This document shows positions 1 to 7,535 of a stretch of DNA of 64,000 nucleotides, piece after piece. Made by a program: the position numbers and the translations under genes. Position 1 is the first letter of the stretch, and the number at the start of each line of letters is the position of its first letter. The notes under the pieces are model-generated. The model was given only the letters and a program-made list of their open reading frames with translations. It searched no databases and was not told where the DNA came from. The stretch is from Anaerolineae bacterium. Its GTDB lineage: Bacteria > Chloroflexota > Anaerolineae > Aggregatilineales > JAFGMM01. The stretch lies in NCBI GenBank assembly GCA_027494055.1, contig JAOSJO010000025.1, forward strand, positions 205,262 through 269,261, in the 5' to 3' direction.

Positions 1-93
1 TTTCTCAATGATTATACCGCCGTTTCAACGGCGTTTGCGCGGCGCAATCTGAAAAGCGCGTGAAGATTTCGGCCAGGGGTGCGCGCGGAGGCC

Positions 94-792
94 TCAGGGG
101 TGCAGCGTGTACGCGGGCTGACTATCGCCGGATTGCATCGCGCGCAGGCGCTCGCGCGGCGTCGGCAGGACGCGCGCCTCCTGCGCGACGAGCGCGCGCC
201 AGAACGCCGCCTGCACGTGTTCGGGGAGCGCCGACCGGGCGTGGCCGGCGAGCGCGGCGGCCACGTCGCGCGCGTCAAGGCGCGCCAGCGCCGCCGTCAG
301 GCTCTTGAGCACGCGCGCCTGCCGGTCCAGCGCGTCCAGGGGGTCGGCGCTGCGGTCCAGGTAGCGCGCCAGGCCGTGGGCATCCTGCGGCACGGCCCCC
401 AGGACGAGCGAGTCGCCGTTCAGCGGGAGGAGCGCCGCCAGCGCCTCCGTCGAAAACGTGATCGTGCCGGCCAGGTAATCGACCTCCTCCAGCAGCGCCG
501 CGACCGCGCCGCGCAGCCGGCGTTCGTCGCCGGCCGCGTAGAGGTCGGCCAGCCGCGCCGCCTCCGCCGGGGACCACGTCTCCGGCGGCAGGCCGATCAG
601 GTGCAGGCCGTCTCCGGCCGGCGACGCCACCCATACGGCGCGCAGCGCGCCGTCGCGCCCGGCGGCGAGGAGCAACACCGGCTGCGGGCGGTCGGCATTC
701 ACCCGCGTGTGGATCGCAACGCCGGTGAGCGCGCCGGCGGCCACGCACGCGCCCACGAAGAGCACGCTCAGGAGAAATGCGCCCCATTTCAT
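94..792 (-). CDS. membrane-anchored protein, possible diverged LCP-like domain
   Basis: 232 residues in one intact frame. A hydrophobic segment at about residues 5-27 should anchor the protein with its bulk outside the cell. No family is certain. Behind the anchor, VLLLAAGRDG, GLHLIGLPPETW and DYLAGTITFSTEAL occur in the same order as VLLLGVDERD, SMLSIPRDLW and DHYVLINFETF in the LytR-CpsA-Psr protein encoded at 28035-29474. The Arg and Asp residues that LCP phosphotransferases use are missing, so if related it is probably non-catalytic. It lies 61 nt downstream of another small membrane protein on the same strand, so the two are probably co-transcribed. The LCP relationship is my inference from motif order only. 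Confidence 0.55.
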   Translation of the reverse strand: MKWGAFLLSVLFVGACVAAGALTGVAIHTRVNADRPQPVLLLAAGRDGALRAVWVASPAGDGLHLIGLPPETWSPAEAARLADLYAAGDERRLRGAVAALLEEVDYLAGTITFSTEALAALLPLNGDSLVLGAVPQDAHGLARYLDRSADPLDALDRQARVLKSLTAALARLDARDVAAALAGHARSALPEHVQAAFWRALVAQEARVLPTPRERLRAMQSGDSQPAYTLHP

Positions 793-853
793 GGCATCAG
801 CGCCCGGCTGCAGCGCGCGCCTGCCGCGCGCACGTCATCGCGTCTTGCACTGG

Positions 854-1096
854 CTAATACACGTTGAGCAGGGAGAGGATCAGGTAGGTGGAAACGGTTG
901 TGGTCACGTACAGCACCAGCCCGACGATGAGCAGTGACCGCACAGTCTGCTTGTAGCGGTACAGGGCGTAGAGGCTCAGCGCGACAAACTGCCAGAAGCG
1001 CGCGTGGAGCCACTGGCTCGCCAGCGCCAGGCTGTCCCGCGTTCGCCTGCCGCCGGTCGGGCGGACGTGATAGACGCACTGATTCTGCACTTGCAT
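854..1096 (-). CDS. small single-pass membrane protein
   Basis: 80 residues. The C-terminal half carries one long hydrophobic stretch (LLIVGLVLYVTTTVSTYLIL, about residues 55-75). The N-terminal half is polar with several Arg residues, so an N-in orientation is likely. The ATG at 1096 has a purine-rich GGGGGAAA just upstream. I recognise no family. It precedes the anchored protein at 94-792 on the same strand with a 61-nt gap, suggesting an operon and perhaps an envelope role. The frame is intact, but with no homology to lean on the existence of the gene rests on the start context, hydrophobicity and neighbour spacing. Confidence 0.45.
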   Translation of the reverse strand: MQVQNQCVYHVRPTGGRRTRDSLALASQWLHARFWQFVALSLYALYRYKQTVRSLLIVGLVLYVTTTVSTYLILSLLNVY

Positions 1097-1190
1097 GTTT
1101 TCCCCCGGACGGTTTCACGGCCCCTGTCGAATGTGTATTACAGGGTGGTGCAAGATCAGTGCCAGTCCAGGGGGATGCGGGCGGGTCGTC

Positions 1191-1805
1191 CTAAGCGTCG
1201 CCCCCGCGCCGCCGCACGCGCCGCGCCACGCCGATCACGTACAGCAGCGCCAGGCCGAGCGCCGGCCACACCCACGCCAGGTCGCCAGGGCCGCCGGGTC
1301 CGCTGCGCTCCGCGACGAGCCGGATGCGCACGACCTCGTAGCCGCGGTCCAACTTCTGCACGTCCTCGTCGGAGAGCGCGGCGGGATCGACACCCTCCAG
1401 AAGGCGGGCGGCGAAGCCGCTGCGGATCAGGACGCGCCGCAACAGGCGCAGTTTCTCGCCAGGGTCGCTGACGGTTTCGGCGACGCCCGCCCACCAGCCG
1501 TCGGGCAGCCAGACCTCACAGTGCGGGTTCGCCAGCAGGTTGCGGTACCAGTGGGTGCTTTTGCCGAACCCGGCGAGGCAGTACACCGTGCGCCCCTCCT
1601 GCTCGAAGTTGACGGGCGCGCGCCGCTGCAGGCCGGTCTTGTGGCCGGTCGTGGTCAGAATCATGATGTAGCCGGCGACCGGGCTGGCGAGGAAGCGCCC
1701 CAGCCCCAACCGCCACATCAAGAGCATCCATTTATTGGCGCGCCTGAAGAGCGCACGGAGCGCGCTCAGTTCGGTGTCGCCGGTTTTCTGAACCACATCG
1801 ATCAT
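1191..1805 (-). CDS. deazaflavin (F420)-dependent nitroreductase-family protein
   Basis: 204 residues. The core resembles the Ddn/AclJ split-barrel family: ILTTTGHKTGLQRRAPVNF, then GKSTHWYRNLLANPHCEVW, a pattern shared by F420-dependent nitroreductases and quinone reductases. A hydrophobic C-terminal segment (WVWPALGLALLYVIGVA) followed by RRVRRRGGD would tether it to the membrane, which is not usual for the family. The ATG at 1805 lies 23 nt after the end of the SDR gene on the same strand, so the two oxidoreductase-like proteins are probably co-expressed. Substrate unknown; the family assignment is fairly firm, F420 use is inferred from the family. Confidence 0.75.
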   Translation of the reverse strand: MIDVVQKTGDTELSALRALFRRANKWMLLMWRLGLGRFLASPVAGYIMILTTTGHKTGLQRRAPVNFEQEGRTVYCLAGFGKSTHWYRNLLANPHCEVWLPDGWWAGVAETVSDPGEKLRLLRRVLIRSGFAARLLEGVDPAALSDEDVQKLDRGYEVVRIRLVAERSGPGGPGDLAWVWPALGLALLYVIGVARRVRRRGGDA

Positions 1806-1828
1806 GGTGGCCTCGTTGGCGCGCGCGC

Positions 1829-2463
1829 TCAGCTTTGCGGCGCGCGGCCAATCGCGATGGCCGCGCCGGTGATGTGGGTCGCCTCCACAAGGAACGCCAC
1901 CGCCCGCACCGCATCATCTCTGAGGTCCGCCTCGCTCCCCTGCCCCAGGATCACGCCGTTGACGCGCACCCCGCGCTCCTCGACCTCGGCGGCGACCGCG
2001 CGCATGAGGGCCGTCACCGCGCCGCCGACCATGCTCTGCGCGCTGGCGTAAGGGGCCGGACCCCGCGCGATGAAGATGATGGCGCTGCCGTCGTCCATCT
2101 TGGGGAGCGCGTGTTTGGCCGCCCAATAGGGGCCGTAAACGCCGGCCTCGACGGCGGCGACGAGCGGGTCGGCGGGAGTCTCCTCAATCGGCGCGGGGGC
2201 GGTCGGCAGCAGGCCGCCGCAGCTTACCAGCACGTCCACGCGCTCCAGCGGCGCGTATAACTGGCGCACGTGCGCCTCGTCCCCCATGTCGGCCAGCGCC
2301 GGGAAGGTCCGCCCCCAACCGCCGCCCTGGCGGCCTCCAGCGCCTCACGCGCGCGGTCGGCGAGGATGACCGTCGCGCCCTGTTCCGCGAAGAAGCGGGC
2401 GACGGCCTGCCCCAGGTCCGAAGCGCCGCCCGTGATGACAACGATCTTTTCCTGCCAGACCAT
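1829..2463 (-). CDS. atypical short-chain dehydrogenase/reductase (one frameshift)
   Basis: Two frames joined near 2300. The ATG at 2463 is preceded by GGAGGAGG and begins MVWQEKIVVITGGASDLGQA, a Rossmann nucleotide-binding turn of the SDR type (TGGxxxLG). The rest has VDVLVSCGGL (the NNAG strand), and the C-terminal ITGAAIAIGRAP that ends many SDRs. The catalytic YxxxK is YASAQ here and the preceding Ser strand reads IIFIARG, so both the active-site Lys and Ser appear to be replaced. It may be a cofactor-binding non-enzyme or use another mechanism. Probably heads an operon with the nitroreductase-like gene. Confidence 0.75.
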
Positions 2464-2644
2464 GAAAACGCCTCCTCCATTGCGTGATGTCAAGTATCAA
2501 AAGCGCGCCGCCGGAATCGCCGCCCCGGTTTGTGAAAAGCGCCCTGCCCGCGCCGCGCCCGGCAGAGGCGCCGCAATAGGCACAACTACCGTGCAGTGTA
2601 GTTCACGTTGGCGGGTTATTCAAGTCTGGCATGGGGCCTGGATA

Positions 2645-2805
2645 GCATGACAGAGTCCGGGAGTGGAGATGCATGCACCAGAGATTCGTAACACGAAAGC
2701 ACGAAAGATGCGAAGTCACGAAAAGGTTGGGCGCATGTTTCGCACTTTCGCGCCTTTCGTGTCTTCGTGTTTCCAATCTGCGCTGCCTCCCGGACTTCTT
2801 CATGC
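2645..2805. repeat. MITE-like palindromic repeat, copy 1
   Basis: About 161 bp, bounded by inverted ends: GCATGACAGAGTCCGGGAG on the left, and the right end read on the other strand is GCATGAAGAAGTCCGGGAG. The interior is itself an imperfect palindrome built of CACGAAAG and CTTTCGTG blocks, so the element could fold into one long hairpin. Copies 2 (23530-23681) and 3 (35880-36032) match it, in inverted orientation relative to this one. It encodes no credible protein. The remaining DNA to 2979 shows nothing I can identify. Confidence 0.85.
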
Positions 2806-2979
2806 CATGTAGGGCCAGTTTCGCGCCGGACTGGGCGAGGGAATCCGGGCGCGCGACGCCGCTAAGAAATGTCTATGTGTTTGTTTACTGCGGCGTGACT
2901 TGTTGTACACCGAAAGATGTTCCCATAAGGGTGCAGAAATGCCCCAAAGTCTTATGTAGGAGCGCCAGTGTGAGGAAGA

Positions 2980-3261
2980 ATGGGAGTCGTTGTGGGGAGC
3001 CGCAGGGCCGGCAACACACGCCCCGGCCTGCTCCGCCTGGTGGACGCAGCCAACGTGCTTATGTCGATGGCTGTCCTCTGGCCGCTCGCGGTTGTGTGCG
3101 CCATTGCCATCAGGTTGGAAAGCGGGGGGCCGGTCCTCATTAATGAGAATGGACTGCGGTTCCGGACAGTAGGGTGCGACGGCAAACTGACGCGCCTGGG
3201 CCGCTTCTTGCGCAAATCAGAGCTGGACGCGCTGCCCCAACTCTTCGTCGTCGCGCAGTAA
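2980..3261 (+). CDS. miniature bacterial sugar transferase-like protein 1
   Basis: 93 residues, one transmembrane or re-entrant hydrophobic segment (LMSMAVLWPLAVVCAIAIRL), then ESGGPVLINENGLRFRTV and LTRLGRFLRKSELDALPQL. These are the landmarks of the polyisoprenyl-phosphate sugar-1-phosphate transferase family (WcaJ/PglC): membrane helix, xxSxGPV, FRT, TRxGRFLRKxxLDxLPQL. A full enzyme is about 200 residues. Here the block that holds the KFRTM-linked Asp-Glu catalytic dyad and the C-terminal GPRP region are absent. GAGGAAG lies directly before the ATG. A second copy follows at 3514. Function unknown; a catalytically dead remnant or a regulator are both possible. Confidence 0.6.
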   Translation: MGVVVGSRRAGNTRPGLLRLVDAANVLMSMAVLWPLAVVCAIAIRLESGGPVLINENGLRFRTVGCDGKLTRLGRFLRKSELDALPQLFVVAQ

Positions 3262-3289
3262 TCACGCAGCATCGCCTGCACCGGCTTGC

Positions 3290-3315
3290 GCGCCCACCCC
3301 GCATAGGGTGGGCGC
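3290..3315 (+). terminator. hairpin after mini sugar transferase 1
   Basis: GCGCCCACCC and GGGTGGGCGC form a 10-bp perfect stem with a 6-base loop, 28 nt after the stop codon, followed by CTAGTCTTTCC. The U tract is weak, so this is a probable rather than certain intrinsic terminator. Confidence 0.55.
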
Positions 3316-3513
3316 TAGTCTTTCCCCGTGGCTGGACAAGGCGCTTAGACCCCCTGTCCAGCCCCACCCTCAGGCGCTCCCCGCCACTCTGCAGCCCCGC
3401 CACGCCGATCTTTAATGAAATTGTTCACCAACGAATGACGCGCCGTATACCACGCCGCGGTTTAATGTGGATGGTGACATTGTATATTACCGCAACCCTA
3501 TGGAGAAATCAGA

Positions 3514-3798
3514 ATGCGCGCAGGCTACACCTCTCATCACACCCACAACGCGAAATCTACGCGCCCGGTTGCCCTGCGGCTCATGCAGTGGGCGGGCCAT
3601 CTGGCGGCGCTCGCGCTGATGTGGCCGATGCTCATCGTGTGTGCAATCGCGGTCAAGCTCGACTCGGAAGGGCCGGTGCTGGTCTACACGGACGGCCCGC
3701 AGTTCCGTACCATCACTGCGAACGGGCAGGTCACGCGCCTGGGCCGGTTCATGCGCAAGGCCGGCTTCGACCGGCTGCCGGCCATGCTGGCGCTCTAA
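3514..3798 (+). CDS. miniature bacterial sugar transferase-like protein 2
   Basis: 94 residues and clearly paralogous to the protein at 2980-3261: hydrophobic segment ending VCAIAVKLDSEGPVLV, then QFRTITANG and VTRLGRFMRKAGFDRLP. As in the first copy, everything between the GPV and TRLGRF blocks that should carry the catalytic Asp-Glu dyad is reduced to about 20 residues, and the C-terminus stops just after the LP motif. TGGAGA lies 8 nt before the ATG. Both copies keep the same truncation and the same length, which argues for a maintained small protein rather than random decay. Each copy is followed by its own hairpin. Confidence 0.6.
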   Translation: MRAGYTSHHTHNAKSTRPVALRLMQWAGHLAALALMWPMLIVCAIAVKLDSEGPVLVYTDGPQFRTITANGQVTRLGRFMRKAGFDRLPAMLAL

Positions 3799-3800
3799 AA

Positions 3801-3833
3801 GACACCCACCCGGTTCCCCCCGGGGTGGGTGTC
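3801..3833 (+). terminator. intrinsic terminator after mini sugar transferase 2
   Basis: GACACCCACCC and GGGTGGGTGTC form an 11-bp perfect stem directly after the stop codon, followed by GCCTTTATT. Confidence 0.7.
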
Positions 3834-3998
3834 GCCTTTATTACTCTGCTTCAATAAACAAAGCATGAAGTCGTTCAAATTACAGGAGAGAGACCTTCAG
3901 AACAACTGATGCCAAAGTACCACGCAACGTTCGTGCGCATACAGCGGTTTAGCTGACGCCAAAGACACACCATCCTGGACATCAATGAGGAGACCGAC

Positions 3999-4456
3999 AT
4001 GCATACCCGATCCATCGTCTTCAAGACCCTGCTTGCCGCGCTACTGGCCGCTACGATGCTGACGCCCGCTTCGGTTGCGCTGGGGTACGAGCCGCCCGTC
4101 GGCTGCACGCCCGGCTACTGGAAGAACCACCCCGACATGTGGAACAAGTTCGATCCCTACACCTCAACCGTCGGCGATATGTTCTCCGCCGCCTGGGCCA
4201 GGTTCCCGCAACTGGCCGACGACCCGCTGATCGAGGCGCTGAGGTACAAGGGCGGCCCTGGCCTTGAGGGCGGCGCGCGCATCATGCTGCGGGCTGCCGT
4301 GGCCGGCGCGCTCACCAACCTGCTCCTGATTTCGACTTCAGCCTCCTGGTGCTTGGCCGCACGCAGAACGAACTCTGGTTCGGCACGCGTGAAACGATGC
4401 TCGCGTGGGCGTCGGAGGTCGATTACCACCTCAACCTGTACGAATGCCCGCTGTAA
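3999..4456 (+). CDS. secreted GYWKNHP-motif protein (one frameshift)
   Basis: GAGGAG precedes the ATG at 3999. The first 29 residues form a clear signal peptide (KTLLAALLAATMLTPASVALG). The mature protein begins with GCTPGYWKNHPDMWNKFDP, a cysteine-led motif seen in many secreted proteins of unknown function. A frameshift near 4330 is needed; after it the frame reads PDFDFSLLVLGRTQNELWF and ends YECPL at 4456, so the total is about 152 residues. A strong terminator follows 30 nt later, so it is probably a single-gene unit. The function is unknown; export from the cell is the only confident statement. Confidence 0.65.
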
Positions 4457-4485
4457 ACCACCCGCGCTGACCCAACCGACGCCAC

Positions 4486-4517
4486 GGGGCGAGGCTATGA
4501 TGAGCCTCGCCCCTTTT
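4486..4517 (+). terminator. intrinsic terminator
   Basis: GGGGCGAGGCT and AGCCTCGCCCC form an 11-bp perfect stem with a 6-base loop followed by TTTT. It ends the GYWKNHP gene. Confidence 0.85.
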
Positions 4518-4630
4518 GCGTCAGCCTCTGTTCACATGATCCGATTGGCCGCCGGCCCGTGAGATTAGCCAGGAGCAGGGATGACCCGGCGAGTTGCCAA
4601 TGCCCTGTTGCCGGCGTCTTTGCCTGCGCG

Positions 4631-4660
4631 TTGTGCCATTGGTTCCCAGAAATGTATAAT
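4631..4660 (+). promoter_or_regulatory. sigma70-like promoter for degV
   Basis: TTGTGC and TATAAT (a consensus -10) are separated by 18 nt, ending 36 nt before the DegV start codon. Confidence 0.5.
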
Positions 4661-4696
4661 CAGTGATAACGATCCTATTGCGAAAACGGAGCATTG

Positions 4697-5536
4697 ATGA
4701 CCATCCGAATTGTGACCGACAGCACGTGCGACCTGCCCGCGGCAGTGGTGGAGGCCAATGGCATTACGGTTGTCCCGCTGTTCATTAACGTGGGCGCTCA
4801 GGGCTACCTTGACGGCGTCGAGATGTCGCGCGAGGAGTTCTACGGGCGGCTGCCGACGTTCGATCCGCCGCCCACGACCGCGACCCCAAGCCCTGGGATG
4901 TTCCGCCAGGCCTACGAACGGCTGGCGGACGAGGGCGCGACCAACGTGCTCTCCATACACATCGCCGTGGGCCTGAGCGGCACCGTCGATGTGGCGCGGC
5001 TCGCGGCCAGGGGCTGAACGCCGTGCGCGTGACCGTGCTCGACTCGCGCCAGTTGAGCATGGGCACGGGCTTCCTCGTCGAGGCCGCCGCCAAGGCCGCC
5101 GCGCTGGGCCATGACCTGGGCCAGATTCTCGCCATGCTGGAGGAGCAGATCCGGCGCACGCACGTGTTCGCCGCGCTGGACACGCTCAAGTTCCTCCAGC
5201 GCAGCGGGCGCATGAGCTGGACCGTGGCGGGGCTGGGCACCCTGCTCCAGATCAAGCCGCTGCTCAAGATGTACGACGGCCAGTCCAGCGCCGAACGGGT
5301 GCGCACCCGCGACCGCGCGATCCGGCGCGTGATCGAGCTGCTGCAGGCGTGCGCGCCACTGGAGCGGGTCGCGCTGCTGCACACCAACGCGCTCGAAAGC
5401 GCCGAAGCGCTGCGCCAGCGCGCCGCGGACTCTCCTGCCCACCGCCGACATCCCCGCGATGAACATCAACCCGGTCATCGGCGCGCACATCGGGCCGGGC
5501 GCGGTCGGGTTTGCGTGCATCACTGCGCGGACGTGA
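4697..5536 (+). CDS. DegV family fatty-acid-binding protein (two frameshifts)
   Basis: About 280 residues after joining three frames, near 5015 and 5430. The start TIRIVTDSTCDLPAAVVEANGI and VVPLFINVG are typical of DegV/EDD-fold proteins. Later come VTVLDSRQLSMGTGFLVEAA, RRTHVFAALDTLKFLQRSGR, IKPLLKMYDG and a C-terminal NPVIGAHIGPGAVGFACI, in family order and at family length. DegV proteins bind a single fatty acid in a buried pocket; in Firmicutes the FakB members hand it to a fatty-acid kinase, but no FakA homologue is present in this window. The preceding TTG at 4694 is in frame, but the ATG at 4697 is the better start. Confidence 0.88.
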
Positions 5537-5554
5537 AACCAAAAGGGAGATACG

Positions 5555-6348
5555 ATGACGTTCCTTGAGACGTATGCGCTCGGTGGGCTGGCGATCGTCG
5601 CCTTCATGACGGCGATCTGGTTGCTGAGCTTGTGGCTGCGCAACGCCAGCATCGTGGACATCTTCTGGGGCGCAGGGTTCGTCCTCGTGGCGTGGCTCTT
5701 CTACGCGCTGACGCCGGAGGGCTTCGCCCGCGCAAGCTCCTCCTGTGCGCGCTCGTGACCGTCTGGGGGCTGCGGCTCTCGCTCTACATCCTGTACCGAA
5801 ACTGGGGCAAGGGCGAGGACTTCCGCTACAAGAAGTGGCGCGACGATGCCGGGCCAAAGTGGTGGTGGTACAGTTTCTTCAAGGTCTTCCTGTTGCAGGG
5901 CGTGCTGATGTGGGTGATCGCCGCGCCGCTGCTCGCCGCGCAGATCAGCGCGACTCCGGCGCAGCTCACCGTCATCGACATCGCGGCGGTGCCCGTGTGG
6001 ACGGTCGGCTTCTTCTTCGAGGCGGTGGGCGACTGGCAGCTTGCGCGCTTCAGGGCGAACCCGGCCAACAAGGGCAAGGTGCTGAAGACCGGCGTGTGGC
6101 GCTACACGCGCCATCCCAACTACTTCGGCGACGCCACGCAGTGGTGGGCCTTCTACCTCTTCGCCGCCGCGACCGGAGAGGGCGCGTTCACGATGTTCAG
6201 CCCGATCATCATGACCATCCTGCTCGTGCGCGTCTCTGGCGTAGCGCTGCTGGAGAGGTCGCTGGCCGAAAAGCGCCCCGGCTACAAGGAGTACATGGAG
6301 ACCACGAGCGCCTTCATCCCCTGGTTCCCGCGCAAGAAGGCGCCATAA
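5555..6348 (+). CDS. DUF1295 membrane protein, steroid-reductase-like (one frameshift)
   Basis: About 264 residues with a frameshift near 5730. The N-terminus carries SIVDIFWGAGFV, and the C-terminal half carries GVWRYTRHPNYFGDATQWW and RPGYKEYMETTSAFIPWFP, which are hallmarks of the DUF1295/steroid 5-alpha-reductase-like family of integral membrane proteins. Several hydrophobic helices span the sequence. Members are related to isoprenylcysteine methyltransferases and 3-oxo-5-alpha-steroid dehydrogenases, but the bacterial substrates are mostly unknown. It starts 18 nt after degV with GGGAGA before the ATG, so the two may be co-transcribed. Confidence 0.88.
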
Positions 6349-6409
6349 TCGCCTCCGTCGCGCCCGATTCGCCGCAGCCGGCGGGTTAGCGGGCCGTCGC
6401 CACAAAATG

Positions 6410-6415
6410 TATACT
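6410..6415 (+). promoter_or_regulatory. possible -10 element before the dehydratase gene
   Basis: TATACT lies 59 nt upstream of the ATG at 6475. The -35 region is poor (TTAGCG at 18 nt spacing), so the call is weak. Confidence 0.25.
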
Positions 6416-6474
6416 TGCCCTGGACCGCGCAAGGCCGTTCACCCTGAATCGCAGTTGACCCGGAGCGACACCCC

Positions 6475-7373
6475 ATGAACACGCCGATGCTCGTTCGATT
6501 CTATCACCCCGACCATGGCGTAAGGCTTGGCGTGCGCTCTGGCGATGCGGTGCACGACATCACCGAGGCTTTCCCTCGACCGGGGCGTGGCTGAAGGCCA
6601 GCGCCGGCCGCGTGACGCAGGCCATCGACGAACTGCTGGCGCACGCCGCGCCACCCGCGCCGGTGTTCGCGGCGGCGGGCTTCGACGCCGCGCCCGCGCC
6701 GGGCGCGCCCCACTGGCTGCCGCCGGTCGATGTGCAGGATGTGTGGGCCGCCGGCGTCACCTACGAGCGCAGCCGCGAGGCGCGCCAGGAGGAGGCGCTT
6801 GACGGCGGCGACATCTACGCGCGCGTGTACGTCTCGGAGCGCCCGGAGCTGTTCTTCAAGGCGCATGGCAGCCGCGTGGTCGGGCCGTTCGGGGCGGTCG
6901 GCATCCGCGCCGACGCGGCCTGGTCGGTGCCGGAGCCAGAGCTGGCGGTGGCGCTGAACCCGTCCCTGGAGGTCGTGGGCTTCGCGGTGGGCAACGACAT
7001 GAGCAGCCGCGACATCGAAGGGGCGAACCCGCCTCTACCTCCCCCAGGCGAAAATCTACGACGCCGCGTGCGCGATTGGTCCGGGGATCGTCCTCCAGCC
7101 CGCCGACCGGTGGCCTGAGGCCGCCATCCGCCTGACCGTCCGCCGCGCGGGGGCGGTCGCGTTCGCGGGCGAGACGCACACCCGCCGCCTCCGGCGCAGC
7201 ATCGGCGAGCTGGTCGGCTATCTGGGGCGCAGCGCCACTTTCCCCGACGGCGCGGTCCTGCTCACCGGGACCGGGATCGTCCCGCCGGCTGAGTTCACGT
7301 TGCAGGCGGGCGACACGGTGGAGATCGCGATTGAGGGGATCGGGGGCTGGTCAACACCGTCAAGGTGGTGTAG
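6475..7373 (+). CDS. FAH-family protein, probable 2-keto-3-deoxy-D-arabinonate dehydratase (three frameshifts)
   Basis: About 298 residues, joined across frameshifts near 6585, 7030 and 7345. From [18 protein letters not shown] through [47 protein letters not shown] and [11 protein letters not shown], the sequence follows the archaeal KdaD branch of the fumarylacetoacetate hydrolase superfamily closely (from memory of that sequence). The metal-binding Glu residues of the superfamily (PEPELA) are present. KdaD converts 2-keto-3-deoxy-D-arabinonate to alpha-ketoglutarate semialdehyde. The next gene encodes a dehydrogenase of exactly the type that oxidises this product, which strongly supports the call. 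Other FAH activities cannot be excluded. Confidence 0.75.
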
Positions 7374-7450
7374 ACACATAGTTGGACCGCGAACAACGCC
7401 AGTGCAGAAGGATGCATCACAGAGCGCGCGCTACAAGATGTCGGAGAGGG

Positions 7451-7476
7451 TAGGGGCAAGGCATGCCTTGGCCCTA
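7451..7476. repeat. short palindrome with GCAAGGCATGCCTTGC core
   Basis: A 26-bp near-perfect palindrome between the two pentose-pathway genes. The same core stands at 55923-55940. It may be an intergenic repeat or the stem of an mRNA hairpin. Confidence 0.5.
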
Positions 7477-7535
7477 CACGAAAACCTTCAGCCGGGCGAC
7501 CACCGCACCATAGCATAGGGAAAGGGAACGGAACC

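Noticed and set aside
60-867. Plus-strand ORFs opposite the first membrane protein
   Set aside because: Arg/Gln-rich shadows; the minus strand carries a signal-anchor and good composition.
2603-2803. Small ORF with a RRLETRRHERR-type protein, also seen at 23532-23729
   Set aside because: Lies inside the palindromic repeat and is repeated because the DNA is; no start signal of its own.
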